From NCBI RefSeq assembly GCF_003589595.1, contig NW_020653391.1, forward strand, positions 4,427,579-4,491,578: a stretch of 64,000 nt of DNA. The letters are read 5' to 3'. The notes beneath the pieces were generated by a model. That model made no database searches. It was not told the origin of the DNA and saw only the letters and a program-made list of their open reading frames with translations. The position numbers and the translations under genes are program-made. The stretch's first letter is position 1. Each line of letters starts with the position of its first letter. This document shows, piece by piece, positions 1 through 12,800 of this stretch. The stretch is from Hyposmocoma kahamanoa (taxonomy: Eukaryota > Arthropoda > Insecta > Lepidoptera > Cosmopterigidae).

Positions 1-191
1 GATTTTTTTTTTGTATCAACTGCACTAAACAGAACACGTATACTATACGGTATACATTTTTCAAATGGCTTTAATTTCGTTTGTTAAAAAATCTGAAATA
101 ACGCCACTGTGCCTGCCGCTCGACCCGCGCAATAGAACCGGAAAACATGTTAATTCGAGCTGAGGTAGTGTCGACTTTTGTAATATTTTAT

Positions 192-720
192 TGTAAAGTA
201 AAGTAAAGTATTTATTGCTTCCTTGTGTTACATAGGTCTTAAAATTTATATATAGTGTCAACATGACCCTGTTAGGGCGCCGCAATTAAAAGTATAAGAA
301 GAAAATAAAAATAAAACATAAATGAAACATAATAAGAAGTTAACAATTTTTCTAAGACAACTTATATGACTAACAAAATGTAAAACTAGTAATTAAAACA
401 GTAATTATATTAATTAATTATACTTCAAAAAACTCTTTTAAACTATAATAACATTTTGAAATCAAATGTGCTCTAAGCTGTTTATTAAATAAATTAGTCT
501 GCGATTTGGATGAAATTGTATTGGGGAGTTTATTGAAAATTTTAATTGCCATTACAAATGGTCCTGAGCTGTGCATATTTAATTTCGAGCTAGGTAGCGC
601 AAGTCTATTTCCATGTCTGAGGTTCATCGGCTGAGTGTATGTGTCCTTTGCTCTGGTGAACAAGTGTATGTTATTGTTAACAAATTTGCATATTTCTAAA
701 ATGTACATCATTATATATTT
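192..720 (-). mobile_element. 3' end of a jockey/CR1-like non-LTR retrotransposon
   Basis: Read on the minus strand, 711 down to 418 is an open frame of 97 codons that looks like the extreme C-terminus of a LINE reverse-transcriptase polyprotein: an RHGNRL patch, a FNKLPNTI patch and a final YYSLKEFF patch. The 3' UTR follows, containing an AATAAA, and the element ends in a short TTTAC tandem tail near 192-205, as such elements often do. It is 5'-truncated and lies in the USP intron upstream of the first visible exon. The family call rests on remembered motifs, not on a search. Confidence 0.75.
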
Positions 721-821
721 TTAATATAGTACAGTTAAAATATTTAATTTAATGAAATGTGGCCTGCAGCTGTCCAATGGATCGGCGTTTACAAGTATTC
801 TTATACATTTATTGTATCCAG

Positions 822-3800
822 GTGTCAACACGAGTGGAAACGTTTCAAGACCTGTCGCTACCAATACCATCCCGAGAACACCTAGCAGTAATAAGATGCC
901 AACAGCCCATTCTCAACCATCACACCGCTCATGCCACCCAGGAGTCCTGGGTAATATACAATAAATAGAATGGTTTATTTTAGGCTATAATGATCCATAA
1001 TTGTAAGTAACACACAGTACAGTACATTTTTCTTACTTTCTAGGGTTATAAACTTAAACTTAATGCTTAACAGAGAAAATGCCACGGCTAGACCAGTGAC
1101 GCACATGTAATGCCACCCAATGGTTTTTACATAACGTGATTTTTTTTTGTTCTTGTTCAAACTTTGTATCAATTGTAATAATTAATCATTTGCAGGTATG
1201 GTGGCTCCTAAGCTGGCTACGATCCTGGTTCTACGGGCCCGTGGTGTCGCTTCAGGACTGCCTCGCCGCCTTCTTCAGTGCAGACGAACTCAAGGGTGAT
1301 AATATGTACAGGTAAGAAGATTTCATCTGGTAACAATCAAAATTTTCCTAATGACCAGTCGTGAAACTAAATGAAAGAAATATCTTTTTAAATCTAAATA
1401 GTGATATGGTACTTCAGACGAACTATTCCGCTAAATTCTTTAACTCAGGAGTGTCTTTTTTAGAGCAAAGTCTAAAGTCAGAATTGTAATAATATTTTCC
1501 AACCTCCGATAGGAGATCAACCACGGAATAACAAACTAATGGAAATGGTATAAGCGGTATTAGTATCAACCAACGTCACCACACTCACACACTTGTGAAC
1601 TAATTTTACACTACATTACCAGAAACTATGATCTTGACTGAATATTTATGTAATTATCAAACGAAATTACGGCTTTGGAAAAAAAATAAACTTCTTTGAA
1701 TCTAGTAATGTTTACTAACATCGAAACTGATCACACTGTATGTAATTGTATGAAAAACGCTTAGAGGATGGAAAAAAAATAAAAGAAAGGGGCTGCCCTA
1801 ACTACGGAATGAACGTGCATACCTAACAAAAAATTATACAAAAATTGAACGAACAAATGGCGGATTTCTTTAGTGTCGTACCATAATCTATCGAAAAGTC
1901 ATTATCGATCGACATGCAAACATTTAATTAAAGTAGATCAATATTCCATTTGGGAATATTTTAGGTTATAAGGGAATATCCGGGAATGTCACATGAAATT
2001 TTGAATTTATTGTTTTGCGTTTACAAATACTCAAATATTACGAAAAGTTAATTTGCACAGAAAAAAATAATATTTTGTAATTTGAGAGTAAATAAAAAGG
2101 AGAAAACTTTGAAATATAAATCCTATACATTTCCAACCTCAAGATTCATATTTTCATAGAGAAATTTTTAAACGGATTCCAAATAGTGTAAGCTTTTTTG
2201 TATTTATGCATTGGTATAGAATTTAATATCAGTGATTGATTTAAGTGAATCTTCAATACTTTCATTTAATTTTGACAATAAATGAAAGTATTAATAATAG
2301 TAATAATATTATTATCATACGTTTATTTGCTTAAAACATGATATAACAGGAGATGTAACAAGAGACAGTTTTAGTATAAACATGTTTCGCATATATTAAA
2401 TAGCATGCAAATGTCTGATTATGACATTTGCATGCAAATGTCTGATTATGACATTTGCATGCTACACGACACCTTAGACTATGGAAACTAAAGGACATGT
2501 TACGTTGACATATATAAACCAGACGTTATATGTATATGATGCATTTCGACGCCGAAAACATAAACATGTTATTGTCTTATAACTATTACGTGCCGAGTTA
2601 AGCCAAAAGAGATAGCATTACATTGGTTTGTGTCAAACACGGAAATCGAAAATACGTAACGTCATCCTAAATGCCAACCGTGTCCATTTCGCAGTACATG
2701 AGGCACATGATACCGTTGTCAAAGGGAAGTACAACAAATGTTTTTCCAAATGTAGTATTGAATTATTCGCATGTATTATAATTAAATTGGACAAAAATAT
2801 TGACAGTGAGAATAATTAGGTATTAATAAAAATGCGACGCTGCAGCATTAAGGGATGTGGCTTTAGAAAAAGTGCAAATCAATCGAATGTTACATTGCAC
2901 AGGGATGTGTTACTTTTTTGTCTATAAATCACACAATAGCCCAAATATTTCATCTAATTAGACTTATTTAAGTAGTTTATTTATAAATCTTGCCAAATTT
3001 TGCTTTTGTTACTTTTATTGCCTTTTTGTTTGTATATTTTGATGATTGTTGTTAACGATTTTGAGATAGTGTTGATCTTCTAAGCATACATATTATCGAT
3101 ATTCTGTTATTAAAACAATTCACCACGAGATTTTTATTGTTTTATTATTATTTTTATTATTTCAAGTTTTCCTACAAATGAAAAAAGGAAGAAAGAATGG
3201 TTGGAAATCATAGGACTGCCGAATATAAACGTTGGATCAAAGACCATTTTCATTTGTTCGCTTCATTTTGAAGAGTCAAATTTTAACAGAACTTTGAATG
3301 TAACTAGATTACATGACAGTGCTATTCCATAATTAGGTTTATTGGTAAATAATTTTATGTTCAATTTAGGTTAAACAAGACTCATTTACTAGTTATTCTC
3401 AGTTTCTGAAAACAACATTATCCACTCGTTTCTGATTTTTCCCAATGACAACTCAAACTATCAAAAATGACTATTTTTTAAAGCCTGCAATACAATGACA
3501 TGTTAGTCCAACGTTGCCGGGTAAAGGCCAATACCAACGTATAGACAGCCTATTTGCCTTGCCTTGCCTTGCCATCGTTCGGTGTCACTCGCCTAGCTAC
3601 TGTTGTAGCTAGGAGGTTGCCTTCACTCGGCAACGTTACACCAAAATGGTCTTTGTATTGCTGGCTATATAAAATAGGAATTTTTAGTAGTTAGAGTTAT
3701 CAATGGGAAAAAATCGGAAACGTGTGGATAATTTTGTTTTCAGAACTGAGTATGCCTAGTAAATAAGTCTTGTTTAATCTAAATTACATATAAAATTATT

Positions 3801-6800
3801 TACCAATAAACCTAATGATGGAATTACGTTATCATGTAATCTAGTTACATTCAAAGTTAAGTTAAAATTTGACTCTTCAAAATGAAGCGAATAAAATAAA
3901 TGAAGATGGTCTTTGATTAAATGTTTATATTCGGCATTATTATACGGTATGATTTCCAACCATTCTTTTTTCTTTTTTGATTTCTAGGTAAACTTGAAAT
4001 AGTAAAAATAATGATAATAATATAATAAAAACCTCGTAGTGAATTATTTTAATAACAGAATATTGATGATATGTACGCTTCCAAGAATCTTCTTCTTCTC
4101 TTCGCTTTTTGAAATGCCACAATCCGTAATGCTGCAGCGACGAATTTTTGTTAATACTGAATTGTTCTCACTGTCAACATTTTTGACCATTTTATTACAA
4201 TACATGCGAATAATTCAAATAAAACACTTGGAAAAACATTTGTTTTCACATTTGATGTACTTCCCTTTGACAACCGTATTATGTACCTCATGTACTGCGA
4301 AATGGACACGGTTGGCATTTAAGATGACGTTACGTATTTTCGATCCCCGTGTTTGACACAGACCAATGTAATGCTATCTGTTTTGGCTTAAGACGACACG
4401 CAAGAGTTAAACAAAGACAATAACATGTTTATGTTTTCAATGCCGAAATGCATCATATACATATAACGTCTGATTTATATATGTCAACATAAGATGTCCT
4501 TTAGTTTTCATAATCTAAGGAAAAACGAATGAACTATTTTACTTAGGAGTTCTGTTACTCAACACTAGATGGCGCAATTATTCAGTAGTTATTTTGTCAC
4601 AGTGGAACAAAATTATCAAATATTAAAACACACTTACCTACGCAATGAAACGCCTTCACCGGAAACATTTTTGTTATTGCTATTATTTCGAAAGCTCAAA
4701 TCAGAACAATAAACCATGATTCACTCAAAATAATTTTGGTTTACGTAGTGAAGCACATGTTCGTCTTATGAGAGCGTTGACGCAGAACAAAAGTTGGTTA
4801 TGATAGATATATATATAACCTTAACCTTCGCAGTTTGTTATCCCGTGAGAGCAACCCAAAGAAGGAGAAGACTCATTTAGACGTCGTCCACCTCATTTTG
4901 GGTAGTTAAACAAAAAAATATATATAATTTCAGCTGCTCGCGCTGCAATAAACTCCGCAATGGTGTAAAGATGTCAGGTGTGGTGCGTCTACCCGAAGTG
5001 CTTTGCGTGCATCTAAAAAGGTTCCGTCACGAATTAATGTTCAGTGCGAAAGTCGGCGCCAGAGTATCGTTTCCTATACACGACTTGAACATGGCGCCCT
5101 ATACGCATAAAGGTGAGTTTGTAGCTGTTGTAGTTATTTGCAGGTGAGTCTAGTAGCAGTAGAGCTCCTTGTGAAAGAGTTTGTCCAGGGAAGTACTCCC
5201 ACCTTATCTATTTCTGCCGTCAAGCAGTAATGTGAGCATATAGGGTGCTGGTGAAATTACAGGCACAGTAGTAGCAGTAGCAGTGCCCCTGGATCTTTGT
5301 GATTTAAAGCTTAGCATGGCGCTCCAACTGTTATGGACAGGCGTGTCGCTTACCACCAAGCGCATGACTTGTTCGTCCCGTCACTTTGTATCATAATAAA
5401 AACGTTGAAATGCCACATAATAATAATTATAATTTATTTAAGAAGATCGCACAAAACGTGATATTTACAGGAATTCAAAAAAGATTAATGTTGTTAATGT
5501 ATTTTTATATGATTTGTTAGGTTTTCTATTACACTAAGAGAGAGTGAGCCTGGTGATCTGTAACACAGGTTTCCAACCTAGTATAGACTCCAGCTCTCAC
5601 TAAGGCACTTGTTATTTGTTATTTTTATTAATTAATAATTGTATTTTTAATGTATTCATACACTGTAACTATACCTTATTGAGAGAAATAAAGCATATTG
5701 TATTGTATTGTATTGTATACAGTGTCCGTATGTATGACCTTACAAAAATTGACAATTCAAATGAACTTGTGCTCAGTAATTGCATGAATAATGGGTCTAG
5801 GTTCAAATGAAACAAGTTCGGTTATTTGTTCTATAATTGTGACCAATATTCAGTCGATGGTCAATTTTCACAAAGAACTTTCATTTTTCTCCGTCTTAAA
5901 AAAAGACGTAGAAACGTACGAGCCAAAAAAATACCTTATTTTTAATTTATCAAACATTATTCCTATTTACACTATATACGATTTGCAGAAGACTGTTAAT
6001 AATTTTAACAGTTATTATATACAGAACGGTTATGCATTTTTCAAGTACAATCTAATGCGTTGTTGCCAGACTGCACGTCGAAGATCACTCGCTACGATTT
6101 GTGCGCTGTGATCTGCCACGCGGGCACGGCAGGCGGTGGACACTACACATGCGTAGCGCGCAATGCTCGCGGCTGGTACGCCTTCGACGACCAGTGTGTA
6201 GCGCCCGTATCGCCACACCAGCTGGCCAACAGCGAAGCCTATGTGCTGTTCTACAGGTAATTTTATTTTCTCGAACATGATCGGAAATGTTTGCTTTATT
6301 TTCAAAACCGAACACGTTTTGAAGTCATTAATGAGCGTGATTTGGTATGATTGCATGGCGGCTAACTTGACTAATACCCCAAATAAAACCCAAGTGCCCT
6401 TTTTCTTTCCATTACAGCCATGATCGGTAAGGAGATTTTTTAAATTTGTAGCACGACATACTTCCTTACATAGCTCAGGTTCAAGTTCAACCAGAGAGGT
6501 TACTTAAGTTCAAAATTAAACATTCGCTTAAAGTGTTATCTAAACAGAAATTTGATTGCAATTCAGACACGTACTACTTAAATACTTATTAAGCATTGCT
6601 TATATTTAGCAAATTTTTTTCAATACATCATGGATACAGCCATACAGCCAGCGTGTTTGCTTTTTACAACATTTTAGTTCGAGTTGTATAGAGTCGAGAT
6701 GTATGAATTGCCAAATCCATAATTGTTGTGTTGTGAACCAAATTTATATTGTATTTATTTCCACGCAAACGTGATGAAAAAAATTGTATGTATCACGGAC

Positions 6801-9800
6801 GGTAAAAAAATACTAAACTAGTTATTAAATTCAGCTTTTGGCTTCGGTCTTGTAATAGATCTTCGTTAGTAATTTCTTCTTTATCGTTCTTACATAGGGC
6901 GCACTATAAGTTTCCGGAACTGGCCACATAAACAATATTTAAAAAGTAATTACAACATTTGAAAATGGAACTCTTTGGCTTTGGAATACAGTTTGTTTCA
7001 TCTGTTTTTACATTGTGGCGTCATTTTAGAAATTTGTTGTCTACATCACCCCATGGTTTTAGCTCGTGAAAATTTTCGTAGTATGATTTTCTACGACTTC
7101 AAGTGTAATGTAACAGCTCAGCGGAGCTTCGCTCGGCTTCAAACTGCTTTTAGCAATGAAGCACCATGCAAAACGACTATTTATAGCTGGTTTGCAGAAT
7201 TCAAACACGGTCGTGTAAATCTCAGTGACGAATTTCGTGATGGTCGCCCGTCCACTGCTGTGAACTACAAAAACATCGATGCTGTGCGCCGTATGATCAA
7301 AACAGACAGGCATGTGATATACCATGAGATTCGGGCATCTTTAGGCATGAGTCAAATACAATCAATACAACATTTGGGTGTGAAAAAGCTGTGCTCTCGG
7401 TGGATGCCACACAATTTGATTGAGGCTCAAAAAACGGATCGCTTCACTTGGTGTGATACCATGCTTACCAGATTCAACGAAGGGACGTCAAATTTGGTGC
7501 GGGACATAGTAACAAGTGACGAAATATGCATTTATAGTTACGATCCCAAAACAAAGCAGCAATCGAGCGTATGGGTCTTTCGAGATGAGCCGAAACCAAA
7601 CCAAAGTGGCGCGCGTGCAAAGTGCCTCTAAGCGGATGATTGCTTCTTTTTTGAATAAAACTGGACAGGTGGCTGCTGTTGCTTTGTAGAATCGTTGTGC
7701 CATGAATAGTGATTGGTGCACGACCATTTGTTTCCCGGAAGTTATTGACAAACTCCGTAAAAATAACCGTAAATGCCGTATCGTCTTGCACCACGATCCC
7801 TTCGGTACAATTGGTCTACTTTCCCGATTGGCCCACTTGCACTATTCGTCTACTGTCCTGATCGGTCCACTTGTTTTTCCCGATTCGTCTATTTCCCATT
7901 TCGTCTACTTTCCTGTTTGGTCTACTTTCCCAATCGGTCCACTTGTTTTACCCGATTCGTCCATTTCCCATTTCGTCTACTTTCCCGATCGGTCCCCTTG
8001 TCCATATAGTCCACCTTGCAGTACAGTCCCGACCTGGCACCTTGCGACTTTTATTTATTTCCAAAAATTAAGAAACAATTACGCGGTCAACGATTTTCAT
8101 CACCTGAAGAGGCTGTCGAAGAGTATGAAAAATATGTTTCAGAGATTGTCACGGAGGAGTGGCATAAATGTTTTCAAAATTGGTTCATTCGTATAAAAAA
8201 GTGCATTAACGATAACGGAGAATATTTAAAGAAAAAATAAATTCATTTCTGACCATTTATAGCATTTTTTTTCTTGTTTATTCCTGAAACTTATAGTGCG
8301 CCAAACGTATTACTCAACTTACTATTGCGACCGCTACTGCTCGAAAGATTTAAATATACATACTAACAAAGAGCTATTGTAAACAGACTAAACAAAAACT
8401 GTGATACAGCCAACTGCTCACTAGCATCTGTGTCCATAATTGCGAGAATAAATAAAAATTGTCTATACTTATTTTGCGTTTAGTTATAGAGTACTACACC
8501 ACATACTTTAAAAAAGGTGGCAAAATAAATGATACGCTATGTATTCAATATGCGTTTTCAATAGAAAACTGAGAGCATTCTTACTTGGGATTGAAGCATG
8601 TATTATGTATTTAGTAAATTTTAATGTACATTTTGAAGTTAGCGCGCTTTCTGGGTATTGTTAATTATTAATAATGATGTAGTAGAAAAGCCTACTCAAA
8701 CGCCTGGAGAAATTATTTCAGCAATCCGCAATAGGTGGAGATTGCTCTTTAAAATGTTAAGGTGCTTGTCTTTTGCAGAAAAGTAAATCCACACATGGCA
8801 GAGCTGCGGCAGAAAGCGTCAGAAATATTAGAGTCGACCAATGTTGAGCCCAACGATATTAAATTTTACATATCTAAGCAGTGGATTAACAAGTGAGTTG
8901 TCAACGATAATTACTCAGTTAGATAATAAATATTTTAAAGAAAATACTCTTAAATGTCAAATAGACTACTTCGCCGACCAAACGATTTGTACTATGACCG
9001 ATATGACGACCAATTTAGGAAATGAACTTTTCTAAATTAGTCTGGGTAATTACTGTGATTGTCTGGCACATTATTATTAATAGTACCAAATGGACATGTG
9101 CGCTGCACCGCCGCCGGTAATGAAATAACTTGAAAAAAATTCACCAACGATAATTTGGTTTATTTTAATGAAGTATCAGAGTCTTTGTATATTGTTTACT
9201 ATATCAATATGATATTTCGTATATCCTATTCATTCTAGATTTAAGTTACATATTTTTAGTAATATCTGCAAAATATTCTTCATAAAAAAATTGTAATAAA
9301 AACCTGTGAATCCGTTAGTAGTGGGAGTTCAACAAGGTTGGACGTTCTGTGATCAACCATTTTGTGTCTAAGTGTGCCTCACTGGTGTTTCGAAATACAG
9401 TTATAAACATAATATAATAATATAAAACTCGCGCACACTAGGATAACCCTTTTTCGCGGGTGCCATGGACACATACATGCAGACAACCACAAGTTACACC
9501 GAAACCCAAATAAATAGCATAATAAGAAAGTATAGCATCTCAGGACGGCTTTTGTATTCCTAGATTCAACACGTGGGCGGAACCCGGCCCGGTGGACAAC
9601 AGCGATTTCGTGTGCTGCCACGGCGGCGTCCGGCCAGATCGCGCTTCTCATCTGCATAAGCTAGCTGCCATCGTACCACAACCGTTATGGGAGTTCCTGC
9701 ACAACCAGTAAGTATACCTAATATTTATTTATTGAATATCGTGACATTTTACTACCATGATATTAATATAATTTTTCTGTAAATTTTAATAATAATATTA

Positions 9801-12800
9801 GTTGGTCGAACACATAGAAAAATTCTTTAGATCTAACTGCAGTCGAACCAGTGTCTGTTGCCATATCGGGGCTACTGCTCTTAACCAACTGACTTGGTTT
9901 AATTTATATAAATTTTTGGCTGACGTCACACAGTGTTTAATGATAACCTATTGTGTGACATCCCCTTTTTATTTCATGTTCTCATAGTTTGAATTAATAC
10001 GAGAGTAGAATTTCGGTATGTTTCTGTTGGACAATTTTCCGAAAATTTTCAAATAGTGGAAATTTTTCCGGTAAAATTCCCGAAAAATTCGAAAAATATA
10101 TTTTCAAAGTGTCGTATTTATGTTGTACGTTTAGAAACATATTTTGAAGTTTTATTTAGCGTGAATTATGAAATAAACTTGTATAGTTAAAAGCCATCTG
10201 TAGAAAAACGAAATTTAAAATGATTTCACAACAGCCATTAAAACCTCCATCAATCACACCACCACCACAACCTCTTGTTAGCTTTCTCGTCGTCTGTTTA
10301 AGTTCTCTTTAAGTAACTTTACTAATCGTTTTCTTTAAGTAACTTCATTTTTCGACAGATGTCATCGTCAAATGTGGAAAAATATTGAAAAAATATCTGG
10401 AAAAATATTATTTTTCTGAAAAATATGATTTTTTCAAAATGGAAATTTATCCATGACAAAACACTAGGTGTGTCACATATGAATAGCTTCAGAGCTTATA
10501 AACTGGCAAAAACTGCTATTTAAAAATAATGTTATAAATATTGTGGACGCCATGGACCATTATAAGTTTAGTTCTTGATGTTGGAAAACATAGTACCGCC
10601 TTGGTATTTATTCCTAAAGCTTCATTTGCACTCTGAAAACTCGTTGGGAGATTTCAAATGTAAGTGTGGATGCGCAGATTCGGCGGTGGGCCGGCGGTAT
10701 CCCACGCGCACGAGTGCGGCGTGTGCGCGCGCATCGCGCTGCGCCTGCGCACGCGCCGCGCTAACGAGCGGCAGGCTTTCGCCGAGCTACACGCCATCTT
10801 CCAGGTTACTTTTGCTTTTTTATAGCAATTCAATATTCATGTTCACTGTTGGTGCAGCATTCTGTGTAACAACAAACAATGCGCAGGAGCAGGAACGTCC
10901 GCGAGCTATATACGCGATTAGTATGCACTGGTTCCGGCAGTGGCAGGCCTTCGTACGCAACAAGACGCAGCAGCCGCCGCCGCCCGTCGACAACACCGGC
11001 ATTCTCACAAAACAGGTACCTTATTTTGTTACATCTCACAAACAGCCCACAACGTTGACTCGGGGTCACATAGGCATTGATTCTGCTCGAATATATTATG
11101 TACGTAGGCACTCTAGTCGAGTTTTCTTACAGTTCTACACCATATTTAATTAACTTAATCTGCAAACAAACAGCGTTTAAAGCGAAATATAACCCGGTGT
11201 CATCAATATTTTATTATTATTTGGACAGAATAAAAACTGACCCCTTGTCCGCAAAATCACGATTTTACAGTTTTGAAAGTAAAAACGAGAGAATAACATG
11301 TTATGTTATATTATATTATATTATATTAATCCTAGAAAAGGGACTCGAAATTAAAAAAAAAAGAACATCTAACAAAATTTTAACGAACTTTTATTACATT
11401 TACAAATTGTTGATTTCTTAAGCCTAAACGAACGAAGATCTTGTGGTACAAGACGTTTTACCGTGCTTACGTAATTACTCACAACACTTTATCAAATCAA
11501 ATCACATGAGAATGAAAATAGTCACAAGTAACAAAATACATAAGAAAATCGTTAACAAATTGCTCGCGTCACCGATGATATCCGAGCGGGCGCCGACAAG
11601 CAAATGCCTCGCTCTGGATCTGTTCTGCTTTTATAACGTGACGAAGGACAGTGCACAGCCGAGAGGGGTGTACAGCTTACAATATTATATTATATTATAT
11701 TATGTTATAGTTATAGATATCCTTCAGATATTAGCTTTATATTTTTTGCCTCATTGTTCAACATTTTAGGTAATTCAGTCTGTTACATCGAAAAACATCA
11801 AGTTTTTGTTTTCAAGACGCTCTACTGTGAAATCGTTATTTTGCAGAAAACCGATTTAATAACTCGAGTTTTATATTTTTTTATACCGTCTGTGATGCAT
11901 ACAATATATTCATCACATTTGCGAGGAAACAAATACCACATAAATGTGGTTCACAAAAAGCTAGTGGTACAATTATCTTTCTATTCCTTGTGCTGCCTAA
12001 ATCTGCGTGAAGTGTGTATAATTGAGTGAACGGTTTTGAAACAACTTTAAATGTACTATCACCCAATATCAATTTAGCTCGTTGAAACGTTTTTGTGGCA
12101 GTTGGACTGGCATATATTAAAATTCTTTTTCCATGTTCGTTGTCATCAAAATCACAAAACAAATATTTTTGTTGTTTTGGGGGCAGTTTCACTTCTTTTA
12201 AACATCTGAATATAAACCAATTTTCTTTTCAATGAACAACGGCACCTTCTTTACCAAGTTCATACCTCAATAAAGTTTGCATGCACTCATCGAATATAGG
12301 TTCAATAGGTCCATATTCTGCAGAACACCGTTTCCTGAAATTATCCAAGCATTTCAGGATTTCAACATTGTTGTAATTCGGCTTTTACTGGTGCTTGTGG
12401 TTAGGTTTGCGATTTACTTTATTACGCGTACAAATTAATGTAATAGATGCACTGCAAATATCCCGGCGTTTGCAGCGCCAGTTGCTGGTGCCATTTTTAT
12501 TGTTTTGTTGAAAGGTATACTTATAGCCTTCCAGCAACAATAAATCTTTATCTCTTTTCCTTTTAATAAACACAACGTCACACTCCATTTTCCCAAAAAA
12601 AAATTTAAATGTCTAGACGTAGGCCGTGTTGATAACAGTGAAAGAAAATCAGGAAATGGCATTATAAGAAGCACTTCAATTTAATCATAGATAAAAATAA
12701 ATAATATTAAGTGGCCAGTAACTTATTCAAAAAGGTATATATTATTTTATTAATTATACTAAGGAGATAAGTAAATTTCCCGACCTATACGGAAAAAAGA

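Larger units (their letters stand above)
2472..4520. mobile_element. About 2 kb palindromic element with THAP-domain fragments in both arms
   Basis: The left arm (about 2472-3530) reappears inverted as the right arm (about 3618-4520). The outer ends are CCTTAGACTATG at 2472 and the complement of CCTTAGATTATG ending at 4520. Matching blocks include the GTGTTTGACACA and TACGTAACGTCATC regions, the THAP segments, and the inner GCAATACA and AACGTTGCC blocks. The arms differ by substitutions and by an extra 150-200 bp in the left one. The centre (about 3531-3617) has CCTTG repeats and a short stem with arms CCTAGCTAC and GTAGCTAGG. It lies wholly inside a USP intron. THAP domains are the DNA-binding part of P-element-type transposases, so a decayed P-like element duplicated head to head is my inference. 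No flanking target duplication was found. Confidence 0.75.

Noticed and set aside
7702..8196. 164-codon open frame as a gene
   Set aside because: It is a mariner piece read into the minisatellite; the Pro/Ser-rich peptide comes from the repeat.
10575..11153. 192-codon open frame as a gene
   Set aside because: It runs across a USP exon in the wrong frame, an intron, and the next USP exon; the DUSP exons with GT-AG borders explain the region better.
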